This document shows, one piece after another, positions 37,006 through 46,345 of a stretch of DNA of 64,000 bases. The DNA comes from Devosia chinhatensis (GTDB lineage Bacteria; Pseudomonadota; Alphaproteobacteria; Rhizobiales; Devosiaceae). Under the pieces are notes generated by a model, which did not search any database, was not told where the DNA came from, and was given only the letters and a program-made list of their open reading frames with translations. A program made the position numbers and the translations under genes. Numbering within the stretch: position 1 is the first letter of the stretch; every line of letters begins with the position of its first letter. The stretch covers positions 1,612,001-1,676,000 of the forward strand of contig NZ_JZEY01000054.1 of NCBI RefSeq assembly GCF_000969445.1, read 5' to 3'.

Positions 37006-37761
37006 ATGAGCCGCAACAAGTTTCCGCCCAAGCCCAAATACGATCCTGATACCGGTCCGGTCTATCTTTATGGCCTGCATACGGTGCGCGCCGCGCTGGA
37101 CAATCCCCATCGCGTCAAGACCACGCTGCTGGCGACGCCGAACGCTCTCAACCGGCTCAAGGAGACGGGCGAGATCGGCAAGGTCCGGGTAACCGAGACC
37201 AACCCCAAGGAACTCGATCGCCTGCTCGGCGGGGAAGCGGTGCACCAGGGCGTTGCGCTGGAAGTCGATCCGGTGAGCCGGTTCAGCCTTGAGGACATTG
37301 CCGATCTCAAGCTCGTCGTCGTGCTTGATCAGCTCACCGATCCGCACAATGTCGGGGCCATCCTGCGCACCGCCTGCGCTTTTGGCGCCGATGCGGTGAT
37401 CACCACGGCCCGCCACTCCCCCCGCGAAACCGGTGTCATGGCCAAGGCCGCTTCAGGCGCGCTCGATTTGGTACCGATGATCGAAGTGCGCAATCTCGGT
37501 GACACGCTTGAAAAGCTCAAGGCGCGTGGCCTTCTGGTTCTGGGGTTCGACTCTGAAGCCAGCCAGCGCCTGACGCCGCGCGCCGAGGCCGTTCCCATGG
37601 CTGTGGTCATGGGCGCCGAGGGCAAGGGCCTGCGCCAGCGCACCCGGGAATTGTGCGACGAGATGGTGAGGCTCGACATGCCCGGCCCGATCAAGTCCCT
37701 CAACGTCTCCAACGCGGCTGCGATTGCGCTGTTCGCGGCAACCGCAGGGCGCGACGCATGA
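37006..37761 (+). CDS. rlmB: 23S rRNA (guanosine-2'-O-)-methyltransferase, RlmB type
   Basis: This 251-residue SPOUT methyltransferase has an N-terminal L30e-like substrate domain (VYLYGLHTVRAAL) and the three knot motifs: NVGAILRTACAFGADAVI, MGAEGKGL and IKSLNVSNAAAIALF. RlmB uses S-adenosylmethionine to methylate G2251 in the 23S P loop. The ATG at 37006 (MSRNKFPPKP) is chosen by similarity over an upstream in-frame start at 36886. Its stop overlaps the next gene by four bases. Confidence 0.9.
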   Translation: MSRNKFPPKPKYDPDTGPVYLYGLHTVRAALDNPHRVKTTLLATPNALNRLKETGEIGKVRVTETNPKELDRLLGGEAVHQGVALEVDPVSRFSLEDIADLKLVVVLDQLTDPHNVGAILRTACAFGADAVITTARHSPRETGVMAKAASGALDLVPMIEVRNLGDTLEKLKARGLLVLGFDSEASQRLTPRAEAVPMAVVMGAEGKGLRQRTRELCDEMVRLDMPGPIKSLNVSNAAAIALFAATAGRDA

Positions 37762-38147
37762 GCCAGTTCGAGCCGTTTGCCATGGCCCTGCGCCTCTCGG
37801 GCGTCTCCATCGCCCAGGCCGATCTCGACGCGGCACTGCGCCAGCTCAGCGTGCGCTACGAGCCCGAGGACGCTGAAGACAGCTTCTATGCCCAGATCGA
37901 CGTCCCCGTCGATAATCCGGTCCGCGCCATTCTTGAGCTCGCCGATCGTTCCGGCCCTGCGCTCGCCGCCATGCTCGAAGACCGGCGCATCGGCAAGGCG
38001 GTGCTCGATATCGCCTTCGATTACCCGGCCGAAGGCGAAGCCATGTCCGCCCGCCTCCCCGCCCACGCCGCCACCGCCATAGCAACGCACGGCATCGACA
38101 TCGAAATCTCCGTCTACCTCACCGACGTCGAAGACGACGAAGACTAG
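37758..38147 (+). CDS. Hypothetical protein coupled to rlmB, 129 residues
   Basis: The ATG overlaps the rlmB stop (ATGA), so the two are translated together. The product (MSQFEPFAMALRLSGVSIAQ...) is acidic, ends in DVEDDED and has no signal peptide or membrane segment. I recognise no domain. The coupling suggests a function related to translation or simply shared expression. Confidence 0.75.
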   Translation: MSQFEPFAMALRLSGVSIAQADLDAALRQLSVRYEPEDAEDSFYAQIDVPVDNPVRAILELADRSGPALAAMLEDRRIGKAVLDIAFDYPAEGEAMSARLPAHAATAIATHGIDIEISVYLTDVEDDED

Positions 38148-38466
38148 CGGCAGTCCTAGTGGATCAGTTATCGTTCATGCCCCAAGGCATGGCATAAGTG
38201 TTATCCCGTGGCCGATCTTCTGACGCGAGCATTTTGGCTCTCCCAAAGAGGATGATTATCACGAGCCCCACCCTACCCGCCGCCCTTGTGCATCCCCAAC
38301 CTCATATTTGCCATTTGCGCATAGCTCCCATGTGCAAGATCACGCGTGCAAATATCTCCCCGTTGCCACCAAATTTAACCATGGAAACATTGCGTTTCGG
38401 TGCCGAGAGACAGTATTGCAATCTTGGCATATGACTGTGGTGAAGTGTCTGCGGAGAAGCACGCTT
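38148..38466 (+). other. Intergenic region before the GDP-mannose gene
   Basis: These 319 bases have lower GC than the flanks. They contain a small hairpin (CATGCC/GGCATG, 38176-38191) and two nearby copies of GTGCAA (around 38333 and 38347). A weak promoter-like pair TTGCGT/TATTGC with 18-base spacing lies around 38390-38420. I see no gene. Regulation of the downstream polysaccharide gene is likely but not proven. Confidence 0.35.
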
Positions 38467-39891
38467 ATGAGCACTGTCGTTGTCCCTCTTATCCTGGCTG
38501 GCGGCCAGGGGACGCGCTTATGGCCTATGTCAAGGGCCGCGCGTCCTAAGCAGTTTCTACCACTCACTGGGCCGACGAGCCTGTTTCAGCAGACCTTGGA
38601 GAGAGTGGCCAACCAAAGATACGCGGCACCGGTCGTCATCACAAATTCAGAATATCGCTTTATCATTGGCGAGCAGGCTGCAGAAATCGGTGTTGATCTG
38701 ACCGCGGTTCTACTCGAACCCGTGGCGCGCAATACAGCAATTGCGATCATTGCTGGTGCGGCGTTCATTTCACGACGGTTCGGACCGGACTCCCTGATCC
38801 ATGTTTTGCCTTCGGACCATAAGGTAATAGTCGATGATGGTTATTGGGCATCCCTTGATAACGCCGCAGATGCCGCGACACGGGGCCAGTTGGTGACGTT
38901 TGGGATCAGTCCCACCTACCCCGAAACTGGTTTTGGCTACATACGGTCTGAGGCTCGGGTCGGTGGTGCGGCTTCAGCGGTCCAGCACTTTGCAGAAAAA
39001 CCTGATGCCGAGCGCGCCCACAAGATGCTCAGCGAAGGCGGCTACCTCTGGAATTCTGGCATGTTTATGTTGGAGGCACGACGCCTATTGGCAGAGGCCG
39101 AGCGCCTTGCGCCTGATACGTATAGGGCAGCTGTCGAATCCGTGGCGCAGGCTAGAGAGGACTTGGACTTTATCCGATTGGAAGAAGCCAGTTTTGCCAA
39201 GGCACCTCAGATCTCCATTGATTACGCGATCTTCGAGAAAACCGAACGGGCCTCAGTAGTGGCCGTGGATTTTGCTTGGTCAGATCTCGGCAGCTGGGAC
39301 GCGGTCTGGAAGAACGGCGAACAGGATGACGCCGAAAACGTTAGTGTCGGCGCGGTGACACTCACTGACGTATCCAGATCACTTGTCATCACTGACCATG
39401 CTCATGTGGCGGTAACCGGCTTGGAGGACATCGCCGTGATTGCCACCAATGACGCCGTCTATGTCGGCCGCCTTTCAGAGGCGCAGAAAGTCAGCGATGT
39501 GGTCAAGCGCCTCAAGTCGCGACAGCAGACAAGTGCCTTGACGGAAATCCATCGGACCGCGTACCGCCCCTGGGGAGGTTATGCTTCGGTCCTCAATGGC
39601 GAGCGGTTCCAGGTCAAACGGTTGTTCGTCAAGCCAGGCAAGAAACTGAGCTTGCAGAAACACCACCATCGCGCTGAGCATTGGATCGTGGTCCGCGGTA
39701 CCGCCGAGGTGACTGTCGATGGTAACGTGACGGTACTTTCCGAGAACCAGTCGATCTATTTGCCACTTGGCTGCGTGCATCGGCTCGCCAACCCTGGAAA
39801 GATCGAACTGGAGCTGATCGAGGTCCAAACAGGCTCATATCTCGGCGAAGACGACATCATCCGCATCGAGGACGAATTCGGCAGAACCTGA
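38467..39891 (+). CDS. manC: Mannose-1-phosphate guanylyltransferase / mannose-6-phosphate isomerase
   Basis: This 474-residue bifunctional enzyme has an N-terminal nucleotidyltransferase with AGGQGTRLWPMSRAARPKQF (11-30) and FAEKP, and a C-terminal cupin isomerase domain with QKHHHRAEHW (about 399-408) supplying metal ligands. It converts fructose-6-phosphate to mannose-6-phosphate and mannose-1-phosphate to GDP-mannose, the precursor used by Gmd and Fcl of the facing operon. The ATG at 38467 follows GGAG; an upstream ATG at 38431 lacks similarity. The codons look less GC-rich than in the ribosomal genes. Confidence 0.95.
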   Translation: MSTVVVPLILAGGQGTRLWPMSRAARPKQFLPLTGPTSLFQQTLERVANQRYAAPVVITNSEYRFIIGEQAAEIGVDLTAVLLEPVARNTAIAIIAGAAFISRRFGPDSLIHVLPSDHKVIVDDGYWASLDNAADAATRGQLVTFGISPTYPETGFGYIRSEARVGGAASAVQHFAEKPDAERAHKMLSEGGYLWNSGMFMLEARRLLAEAERLAPDTYRAAVESVAQAREDLDFIRLEEASFAKAPQISIDYAIFEKTERASVVAVDFAWSDLGSWDAVWKNGEQDDAENVSVGAVTLTDVSRSLVITDHAHVAVTGLEDIAVIATNDAVYVGRLSEAQKVSDVVKRLKSRQQTSALTEIHRTAYRPWGGYASVLNGERFQVKRLFVKPGKKLSLQKHHHRAEHWIVVRGTAEVTVDGNVTVLSENQSIYLPLGCVHRLANPGKIELELIEVQTGSYLGEDDIIRIEDEFGRT

Positions 39892-39899
39892 TCGCTCTG

Positions 39900-39934
39900 A
39901 CCCTTGCTGAGGACCGAACGGTTCCAGCAAGGGT
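39900..39934. terminator. Hairpin between convergent genes
   Basis: A perfect 10-bp stem (ACCCTTGCTG/CAGCAAGGGT) lies between manC and the convergent secreted-protein gene. Its 15-base loop contains a smaller ACCG/CGGT stem. It lacks T-runs, so it may act as a bidirectional block with Rho. Confidence 0.45.
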
Positions 39935-39960
39935 TGCAACCTCAGCCTTAACCCAGCAAC

Positions 39961-40380
39961 TTACCGGAGCGTGACGTAAACCGTCCCGGGGGTGAGTGAC
40001 GTCATGTCTGGCCGCCGCAGATTTTCCACCGTCATTTCCGAACGCAGCCTGCTGCGAACGGTGCCGCGCGTTTCGTACATGGTAATAAGAATAGAAGCAG
40101 ACGTGCACTGCGAATTGCTGCGGTCTCGCGCCGTCGCTCCTGCCCCGGCTTGATAGGCGCAAGTGACGGCAATATCGCATCCCGCCTGCTTGGCCTGAAG
40201 GCCTATGGCCGCAAACTGTTTTTGTACGCTTGGAACAATATTGTTGCGGCTGGGTGGTAGATCCGGGAAAGCGTAGGTGCCGGCAATACTGCACGCCGCC
40301 TCCTGCGCTACGCTTCCAGAGGCTGCGGCAAATGGAGCCACAACAAGCATGCCCAAAATCGCCAAAGTAGCGGTCTTCAT
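39961..40380 (-). CDS. Secreted hypothetical protein, 139 residues
   Basis: This protein has an N-terminal signal peptide (MKTATLAILGMLVVAPFAAA, cleavage probably near SVAQEA) followed by a small mature domain with four cysteines, likely two disulfides. No family is recognised. GAGG lies six bases before the ATG. It is on the same strand and 112 bases downstream of the polysaccharide operon, so a periplasmic or surface role linked to the polysaccharide is possible. Confidence 0.7.
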   Translation of the reverse strand: MKTATLAILGMLVVAPFAAASGSVAQEAACSIAGTYAFPDLPPSRNNIVPSVQKQFAAIGLQAKQAGCDIAVTCAYQAGAGATARDRSNSQCTSASILITMYETRGTVRSRLRSEMTVENLRRPDMTSLTPGTVYVTLR

Positions 40381-40492
40381 GTCTAGCCTCGCTGTTGTCT
40401 GATCATAATGTATCGGAGCATATTGCAAGCCTAATGAAAAGGGCGCGCATGCATGGCTCGCCTTCCTGGCGTGAACGACGGCGAACCCGATC

Positions 40493-41836
40493 CTAGACTT
40501 TAATTATGCCTCTGCTGCCGATTATAAACGCGGCCGAAACAACCGGACGCACAGCGCCCGACACCGCAACTACGGCTGCAACTGAAGGTAGGTCACCTGT
40601 GGCCCCGATCACAATCAGGATCGTCATGCCGATGACCAGCGCACCCACGGACAACGACTGCGACACCAGATCAAGGCTAGCCCTTCCACTCATGGTCAGA
40701 AAGACCTCCGTCAGTCCTAGAAAATGCCTCAACAGCCTCACCCCTGCAGACAATTGCAGGGCAAAAATAGCGGACGGATCTACGAAAGCTTCGCCGAAAA
40801 TCGAAAGCAATTGCTGGGGAAAAACGATGAGCAGGGCACACAAGCTCGCGCAGGCTGTGCCGTTGGTCAGCGAACTTGCCAGATAAAGTCGCCGCATCCG
40901 TTGCCAATCGGCCTGTCGGTGCGCGGATGCTGCCAGAGGCGAGAAATAAGACGCAAAGACCGCAGAAATCGTCGCGGTCAGGCCAGTGACGCGCAGAATG
41001 ATGACGAGAAGTCCTGCACTTACCGGACCCGAAACAGCGAATACAACGGCGACCGGCAACGAAAACGCAAGGTTGTTACCGACCTGGACAAGCGAAAGGG
41101 TCAGTAATTCTTTCCAGTTCCTGCGCAGACGCGATCTGATTTGTCCTTGAGACAAGGGTCTGCCCTGTCTTGCCCGGCGTATGAACAGCGCAGCAATGAT
41201 AAGCAGGGCAAAAGCGTACCCCATAGTCGGAATGACTACGTCAAGCGAACCGAAGTCGATGATGGCGACAAGGCCGGTAAAGAGCAGGGTAACGGCGTAA
41301 GGCAGGGTGAACTCAAGCATCAGCCCTCTGCTCGATTGCCCCAACCCTTTGAGATACTCCACATAGCATTTGGCCAAGGCATAGGAGAAAACGCCAACTG
41401 CAATTGTGACCCAAGCCAATGTCGATTGACGTGCGTTGAGATCATTCGGTGTCAGCAGCCAGAAGATCCCAAAGACTGCCGTGGAAATTGCACCGCCAAT
41501 TCCCGCGCCGATCAGCGCAAACCGCAGCCAGTCCTGGCGCTGGCGGGACACATCGCGGCCCGGTCGAGACACCACCCGGCGCAGAAGGAAAAACGGACTC
41601 CCAATGGTGCCGATTGTTCCGAACAGCATAATGTAGCCCTGCGCGGCCCCCATCAGCCCCACAGCTGCGGGGCCGAGCAATTGCCCGGCCAAAACCTGTG
41701 AGAGAAACTGAAAACCGGTACCCGTGAAACGGCCTGCCAGAAGCCCAAATATACGAAGCGCACGCGTGAAAACGCTCTTTAGTGAATGCTTCGGCACGGC
41801 GTCCGGCCGACCAGGCAAAGACTGATCAGGCTCCAT
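40493..41836 (-). CDS. Polysaccharide flippase, Wzx/MOP type
   Basis: This 447-residue membrane protein has about 12-14 hydrophobic segments and begins with a family-typical block (FQFLSQVLAGQLLGPAAVGL). MOP-family flippases move undecaprenyl-linked oligosaccharide units to the periplasm. It is the last gene of the operon, its start overlapping the upstream pyruvyltransferase gene by 11 bases. The ATG at 41836 is taken; a TTG two codons earlier is possible. Confidence 0.85.
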   Translation of the reverse strand: MEPDQSLPGRPDAVPKHSLKSVFTRALRIFGLLAGRFTGTGFQFLSQVLAGQLLGPAAVGLMGAAQGYIMLFGTIGTIGSPFFLLRRVVSRPGRDVSRQRQDWLRFALIGAGIGGAISTAVFGIFWLLTPNDLNARQSTLAWVTIAVGVFSYALAKCYVEYLKGLGQSSRGLMLEFTLPYAVTLLFTGLVAIIDFGSLDVVIPTMGYAFALLIIAALFIRRARQGRPLSQGQIRSRLRRNWKELLTLSLVQVGNNLAFSLPVAVVFAVSGPVSAGLLVIILRVTGLTATISAVFASYFSPLAASAHRQADWQRMRRLYLASSLTNGTACASLCALLIVFPQQLLSIFGEAFVDPSAIFALQLSAGVRLLRHFLGLTEVFLTMSGRASLDLVSQSLSVGALVIGMTILIVIGATGDLPSVAAVVAVSGAVRPVVSAAFIIGSRGIIKV

Positions 41837-42893
41837 GACCAAGCCAAGAGAAATTTAGCATGGACCGGGCTTGCAATTGCCTGATGATATCCGGATTACG
41901 CCGGGGCTGGTGTGTAAGGGCAGCATGCACAGCAGACGTCAGTGCTGCGCGATCTGCATTCCAGGTAATAGGCTCAAGATTGAAATGGCGCGCCAGCCCA
42001 TCGACTTTCGTGCTGGACGCGATTGGAACAATGGACGCTCCGCAGAGACTTCCAATGATCAGTGGGTGCATTCTAGAACTGACGACGACAGCCGCCTTCT
42101 CATACAGAGCTTCTGCATCTGATGCCGAGTGAAGCAGGACCGGAACGCACATTGTCGGAGCAGCCCTGTGCATGTCCGCGACTAGCCCACCGTCGAATCG
42201 ATCGCGCCAATCGTGCGCTGCAACGGCAATGGAATAGTCGGGGAACGCCTCGCGAAGCGAAGCAAGCATTTGCAGGTGACGATCAAGGGCCGCATGAATT
42301 TCTCCCGGATCGCGATGCACGGCAAAAACAATGGTGCGACGCTCCAGCCCTTGCCGGCCCAATGTCCCCAGAGTCCAAACCACATCCGCAGTGAGATGCG
42401 GCTGGTATTTTCCTTTCACCCCGCTTGTCTGGAGATCTCGTAGTGTTGCATCGTCCCTGACAGCCGAAAATGTGCAAAGCCAAAGGATTACACGGACGAG
42501 AAACCGCGACAGCACAAACTTGGACACGTCTCGGGATCCCGTTCCGACCATCAGCACACGCCGACCTGACGCCCGAGCCAATAGCGCTGCGCCGAACAGG
42601 AAAATAAGGCTCTTCGGAAACGGTCTTCCGTTGAGCAATTGCCCCCCCGCAATCACGAGATCGGCTCGCGAAAGCACCCCAAATAGAGCCCGCCAGTTGT
42701 CTGACCGCAGACAACGCCATCCGGCCTGGACGTAATCCTGTGCAGCTTCCGGCGCGATTTTCCGAGACAATGGCAAGACGTTGATATCCGCTTGTCGGTC
42801 CCTGCTTGTGATCTGCTGCACTGTCGCGCGCAGGATCATCTCATCACCAGCATTGAGACCGCCAAAGGCCCCGTAGACAACATAGGCGCCCAT
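41826..42893 (-). CDS. Polysaccharide pyruvyl transferase family protein (second copy)
   Basis: This 355-residue protein has the family N terminus VYGAFGGLNAGDEMIL and the conserved SSRMHPL (about 271-277), matching CsaB-type enzymes that transfer pyruvate from phosphoenolpyruvate to a sugar ketal. The start directly abuts the upstream glycosyltransferase stop. Two members of this family in one operon suggest two pyruvylated sugars, or one enzyme with another role. Confidence 0.82.
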   Translation of the reverse strand: MGAYVVYGAFGGLNAGDEMILRATVQQITSRDRQADINVLPLSRKIAPEAAQDYVQAGWRCLRSDNWRALFGVLSRADLVIAGGQLLNGRPFPKSLIFLFGAALLARASGRRVLMVGTGSRDVSKFVLSRFLVRVILWLCTFSAVRDDATLRDLQTSGVKGKYQPHLTADVVWTLGTLGRQGLERRTIVFAVHRDPGEIHAALDRHLQMLASLREAFPDYSIAVAAHDWRDRFDGGLVADMHRAAPTMCVPVLLHSASDAEALYEKAAVVVSSRMHPLIIGSLCGASIVPIASSTKVDGLARHFNLEPITWNADRAALTSAVHAALTHQPRRNPDIIRQLQARSMLNFSWLGHGA

Positions 42894-43988
42894 TCACGAA
42901 ACCCTGCCGATCAGAAGACGATCAAAGGCCTGTAACTGCGCTTCCGAAGCGCCACGTAACTGCAGGAAGCGGTTGCGTGAGGCCTGCTTTGCCGCATCCA
43001 ACTGACCGTGGTTAGAAATGAGATCTCGAATGAAGACCGATGTCTCAGTTACAAAGTCTGCATCCGGCGGGACGACCAGACCTCCGGAACTCTCGAGGTC
43101 GCCCGGTATGCAGCAGCGTCCATAAGCTGCGACGGGCACACCATTGGCCAGCGCCTCGAGATTGACGATGCCCTGAGTTTCGTTGGCATAGATCGTGGGA
43201 AAGACAAACAGGTCCAGCTCAGCAAAAAACTGCTGCTTTCCGGCTTGGTCAAGGAAACCATGCTGAACGATATACTTGATGTATTCGCCGGCACGATCGG
43301 AAAAGGACTGCCGGGTTGCGTCGTTGGGAAATGCACCAGCGAGATGAAGACTGGCCTCGATCCCTGCCGCGCGAAGAGCTTTGAGCAGGTCCAGGGCGAT
43401 GAACAGACCCTTCTCCTCCACAAGCTTCGACATGAACCCGAGCTTGAAGTGGCTATCCGTGCGCGTCGACAGGTCTTGCTCGCCACGCACATGAACAATG
43501 TTGGATAGCGCCGCAGTATGGCGGACTTCGGGATAGCGGCGAACTAACGCTTGGCTCATCGCATCGCAAATAGTGAGATGAACTGCCGCGCTGCCCGAGG
43601 CCCGGACCAACGCCCGCATCAAAGCGCTGGGCCGGTCGATATGCGCTGCAGTATGATGATGTAGAACGAGCTCCGCACCGCGCAAGCTCGTCAACTGTGC
43701 CAATGCAATGGTTACAATCATGCCGCGATTGGCGTCGACCGAGAGATATACCGTATCCGACTTATGTGGACGGACAGCCAACTGATATAAGGCCTTGGCT
43801 ACGCGAGCTAACCTGATGCCGTAACTGGCAAATCGCTTTTTGACGTTGGCTCGGGAAACATCGAGGCGGACCAATTTTTTCGGCTCGACCTTCAAAGCAA
43901 GACGTGAAAACAGGAACTCGGTTGTCACCGTCTGCCCGGTCACCACGCCGGGAAACGGCCCACAAAAGAATATCCGGCCTTCACCCAT
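42894..43988 (-). CDS. Family 4 glycosyltransferase
   Basis: This 364-residue GT-B enzyme has LGFMSKLVEEKGL opening the nucleotide-sugar domain and the EX7E motif ETQGIVNLE in DLFVFPTIYANETQG. It would add one sugar to the lipid-linked repeat unit; donor and acceptor are not deducible. Its ATG overlaps the upstream pyruvyltransferase stop by one base (TGATG). Confidence 0.88.
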   Translation of the reverse strand: MGEGRIFFCGPFPGVVTGQTVTTEFLFSRLALKVEPKKLVRLDVSRANVKKRFASYGIRLARVAKALYQLAVRPHKSDTVYLSVDANRGMIVTIALAQLTSLRGAELVLHHHTAAHIDRPSALMRALVRASGSAAVHLTICDAMSQALVRRYPEVRHTAALSNIVHVRGEQDLSTRTDSHFKLGFMSKLVEEKGLFIALDLLKALRAAGIEASLHLAGAFPNDATRQSFSDRAGEYIKYIVQHGFLDQAGKQQFFAELDLFVFPTIYANETQGIVNLEALANGVPVAAYGRCCIPGDLESSGGLVVPPDADFVTETSVFIRDLISNHGQLDAAKQASRNRFLQLRGASEAQLQAFDRLLIGRVS

Positions 43989-45064
43989 CAGCTCAACTTG
44001 TCCTTGAGCCAGGCCAGTTCATCCATGCGTTCCTGCTCGAGCCAGTCGAGATCAATACGGACCGGCCGGCTCCGAATGTCATGCGCACCAACGCGCGCAA
44101 AAAGAGCCTGGCGCGGAGACGGAGTGAACAGCATGGCCTCGCGGCCATAAGCCAGCGCCGCAACGCAGGCATGGACGCGATCGGCGAGGACAAATTCGGA
44201 ATTGGCGTAGATGTTGAAATAGGTCCACGGCTCGTCGGATGCGACCGCATTGGGATGCTGATAGATTTTGCGGGTCATGTGCGGGTTGAAGCGATGCTCC
44301 GGGCGCATGACCATAAGGCCATCCACTTCAACTGGCAGCTTGCGGCGATCCAGCAGGTGGCCCAGATAGGCCACCGCCTTGCCCTTGTGCGAGAAATAAT
44401 CCTGCACCTTGGGAACATGCAGGTTCCACCATTTGCCGCGATGCTCGAAAGAAAAATTTGCTTCCGGATCTTTGGCCGTTGCGAGGCGAATGTCCGGCTC
44501 TGGAAAACGGTCGAAGTTCAGAGCCAGATACCGGTCTATAGCATATTTGAACGGCGTATAGGCTTTGGGGACGAAAAACGCGCTGTCCATGCCGTCATAG
44601 AGCGGAATATCCGTCTCCCAGCTTTTCAGGACTTCATAGGAGCGGCTGTCGCGCGTGGAGATGACGGCTGGCTTGAACTCCGCCAGGAAGCTCTTTACCG
44701 CCTTAAACTCGGCTTCGTTGTACTTGAAGAAGGCCGCGCCGAGCAAAATGATGCGCGTACCCCGAGCCGCGAGCGCCTTAAGGGTCGGTCGCCAGAGCGC
44801 CTCCAGTGACGTCGTCATCAGCGGGCCCTGTAGCACAATGTAGTCGATGTCCAGAAAGCGTAGCATCTCGATATCGTTTCGCGGGTTGCCGGTCGCCTGC
44901 TTGTGGAAGGTACGATAGCCCGGCTGATCCTGGATAAACGCCACGTTGTCTTCGCCAAAGACCTGCCGCAGGATCCAGTGCCCACCGATATTGAAAAAGG
45001 CGTTGCCGATATTCTGGCCCCAGAAACCGGAGACGAGGGCGATGCGCGGCGCGCTGGTTGTCAT
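43988..45064 (-). CDS. Polysaccharide pyruvyl transferase family protein (first copy)
   Basis: This 358-residue protein has the N terminus LVSGFWGQNIGNAFFNIGGH and a late DRVH motif (about residue 294-297) equivalent to the SxRxH of pyruvyltransferases. The middle is more divergent than in its neighbour at 41826-42893, so a different acceptor is likely. It is 12 bases behind the upstream glycosyltransferase gene. Confidence 0.75.
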   Translation of the reverse strand: MTTSAPRIALVSGFWGQNIGNAFFNIGGHWILRQVFGEDNVAFIQDQPGYRTFHKQATGNPRNDIEMLRFLDIDYIVLQGPLMTTSLEALWRPTLKALAARGTRIILLGAAFFKYNEAEFKAVKSFLAEFKPAVISTRDSRSYEVLKSWETDIPLYDGMDSAFFVPKAYTPFKYAIDRYLALNFDRFPEPDIRLATAKDPEANFSFEHRGKWWNLHVPKVQDYFSHKGKAVAYLGHLLDRRKLPVEVDGLMVMRPEHRFNPHMTRKIYQHPNAVASDEPWTYFNIYANSEFVLADRVHACVAALAYGREAMLFTPSPRQALFARVGAHDIRSRPVRIDLDWLEQERMDELAWLKDKLS

Positions 45065-45076
45065 GACAAGTACTCT

Positions 45077-46345
45077 TTACAAAACGGACGCAGACGGTGT
45101 GGGATTTGTTGGCAGGGCCATGGTCAAAGTCCGGGATTGTCCCAGCGCGGACTGAACAATATCGACGAACCGGTCGGTTATCGCGTCGATGTCGAAAAGT
45201 GTTTCCGCATAAGCACGACCATTGGCGCCGAAACGCTGGCGCAGAGAATCATCCTCAAGCATTTGCCGGGCATTGCTCAATAGGCCATTCAAGTCATCAG
45301 GCGCCGACACCATTCCCGCCTCTGCCCGCTGGATATTCATGCTGGCAAGATTGTCCTGCGGTATCGAAGCAAGAATGGCCCGGCCAGCGGCGAGGTAGGA
45401 GAGTACCTTGGACGGAACAGAAAAATGTCCAGCATCCTTTTCGATGACGGCATAAAGGATGTCTGCCGAAGCGAGCATACTGGGTAGGTCGTGAACGGCG
45501 ACCCACGGTCGCACGATCATGTTGTCGAGACCCTCCTTGGCGGCGACGCTCTGCACGTAATCGGCATTGGAGCCTTGCGAGAACAGGTGAACGTCGACAT
45601 CCAGATTACGCGCCAGATGGAGAAGCATATCCGGATTGTGCTTTCGGGCCAGCGTGCCTGAATAGATGATCCGCTTGCGGCCTGGTCGCAGGTTCTTCAT
45701 CGCCCAATCATTATCGGGCCGAAGCATCGGAATGTCCTCTAGGGGCGCCCAGTTTTCGATCACCACCATGGACCGTGTGTCCATGCCCCAGCCATTGAGC
45801 AGGGATTTGAAGGCATCCGCGATAACGATGACCCGGTCGCTACTTTTGAGAAGCTTGATCTCCAGACGACGATAATAGGCCCCTGCCAGGCGTCCGAGCA
45901 GAGCGGACTTCTTGCCGATGATGCGCTCGATCGCTTCGCTGTGGATGTCCTGCAACCAAAAAACGAACTTGGCACCGACCTCTTTACAGGCATCCATCAG
46001 ATGCTTCTGCACTTCCAGCGGAGAATTAGAGGAGAAGACGATATCCGGTCTCTCAGCCAGAACCTTTGCTGCCGCAATCCGCGCGTACTCAATCTGCTGG
46101 CGCTGGCGACGCAGAAGATTATCCTTATCAAAAGGCTCGGAAATTGTGATTTGCTCGGCTCTGAAACCAGTAGGATCGGTACTTTCGCCGTCCACCTTGC
46201 CCTTAGGCGTCGCAAATCCACCGAACGAAGCATAGAGAACATCTGCACCGCGTTTTGCCATCGCCCGGGCTATCTGCGCGGTGAAGGCATGACCGCCGTA
46301 GTCGTGAAAGAAAATCTTGCAACGCTTGTCAAACGAAGTGCTCAT
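45077..46345 (-). CDS. Family 4 glycosyltransferase, WcaI-like
   Basis: This 422-residue GT-B enzyme has YSGTLARKHNPDMLL at the start of the donor domain and FSVPSKVLSYLAAGRAILAS, which resembles colanic-acid fucosyltransferase WcaI and relatives. With gmd and fcl in the same operon, a GDP-fucose donor is plausible but unproven. Overlaps the epimerase gene by four bases. Confidence 0.85.
   Translation of the reverse strand: MSTSFDKRCKIFFHDYGGHAFTAQIARAMAKRGADVLYASFGGFATPKGKVDGESTDPTGFRAEQITISEPFDKDNLLRRQRQQIEYARIAAAKVLAERPDIVFSSNSPLEVQKHLMDACKEVGAKFVFWLQDIHSEAIERIIGKKSALLGRLAGAYYRRLEIKLLKSSDRVIVIADAFKSLLNGWGMDTRSMVVIENWAPLEDIPMLRPDNDWAMKNLRPGRKRIIYSGTLARKHNPDMLLHLARNLDVDVHLFSQGSNADYVQSVAAKEGLDNMIVRPWVAVHDLPSMLASADILYAVIEKDAGHFSVPSKVLSYLAAGRAILASIPQDNLASMNIQRAEAGMVSAPDDLNGLLSNARQMLEDDSLRQRFGANGRAYAETLFDIDAITDRFVDIVQSALGQSRTLTMALPTNPTPSASVL

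Noticed and set aside
38176..38191. Small hairpin after the rlmB-coupled gene as a terminator
   Set aside because: Only a 6-bp stem and no T-run; too weak to call.
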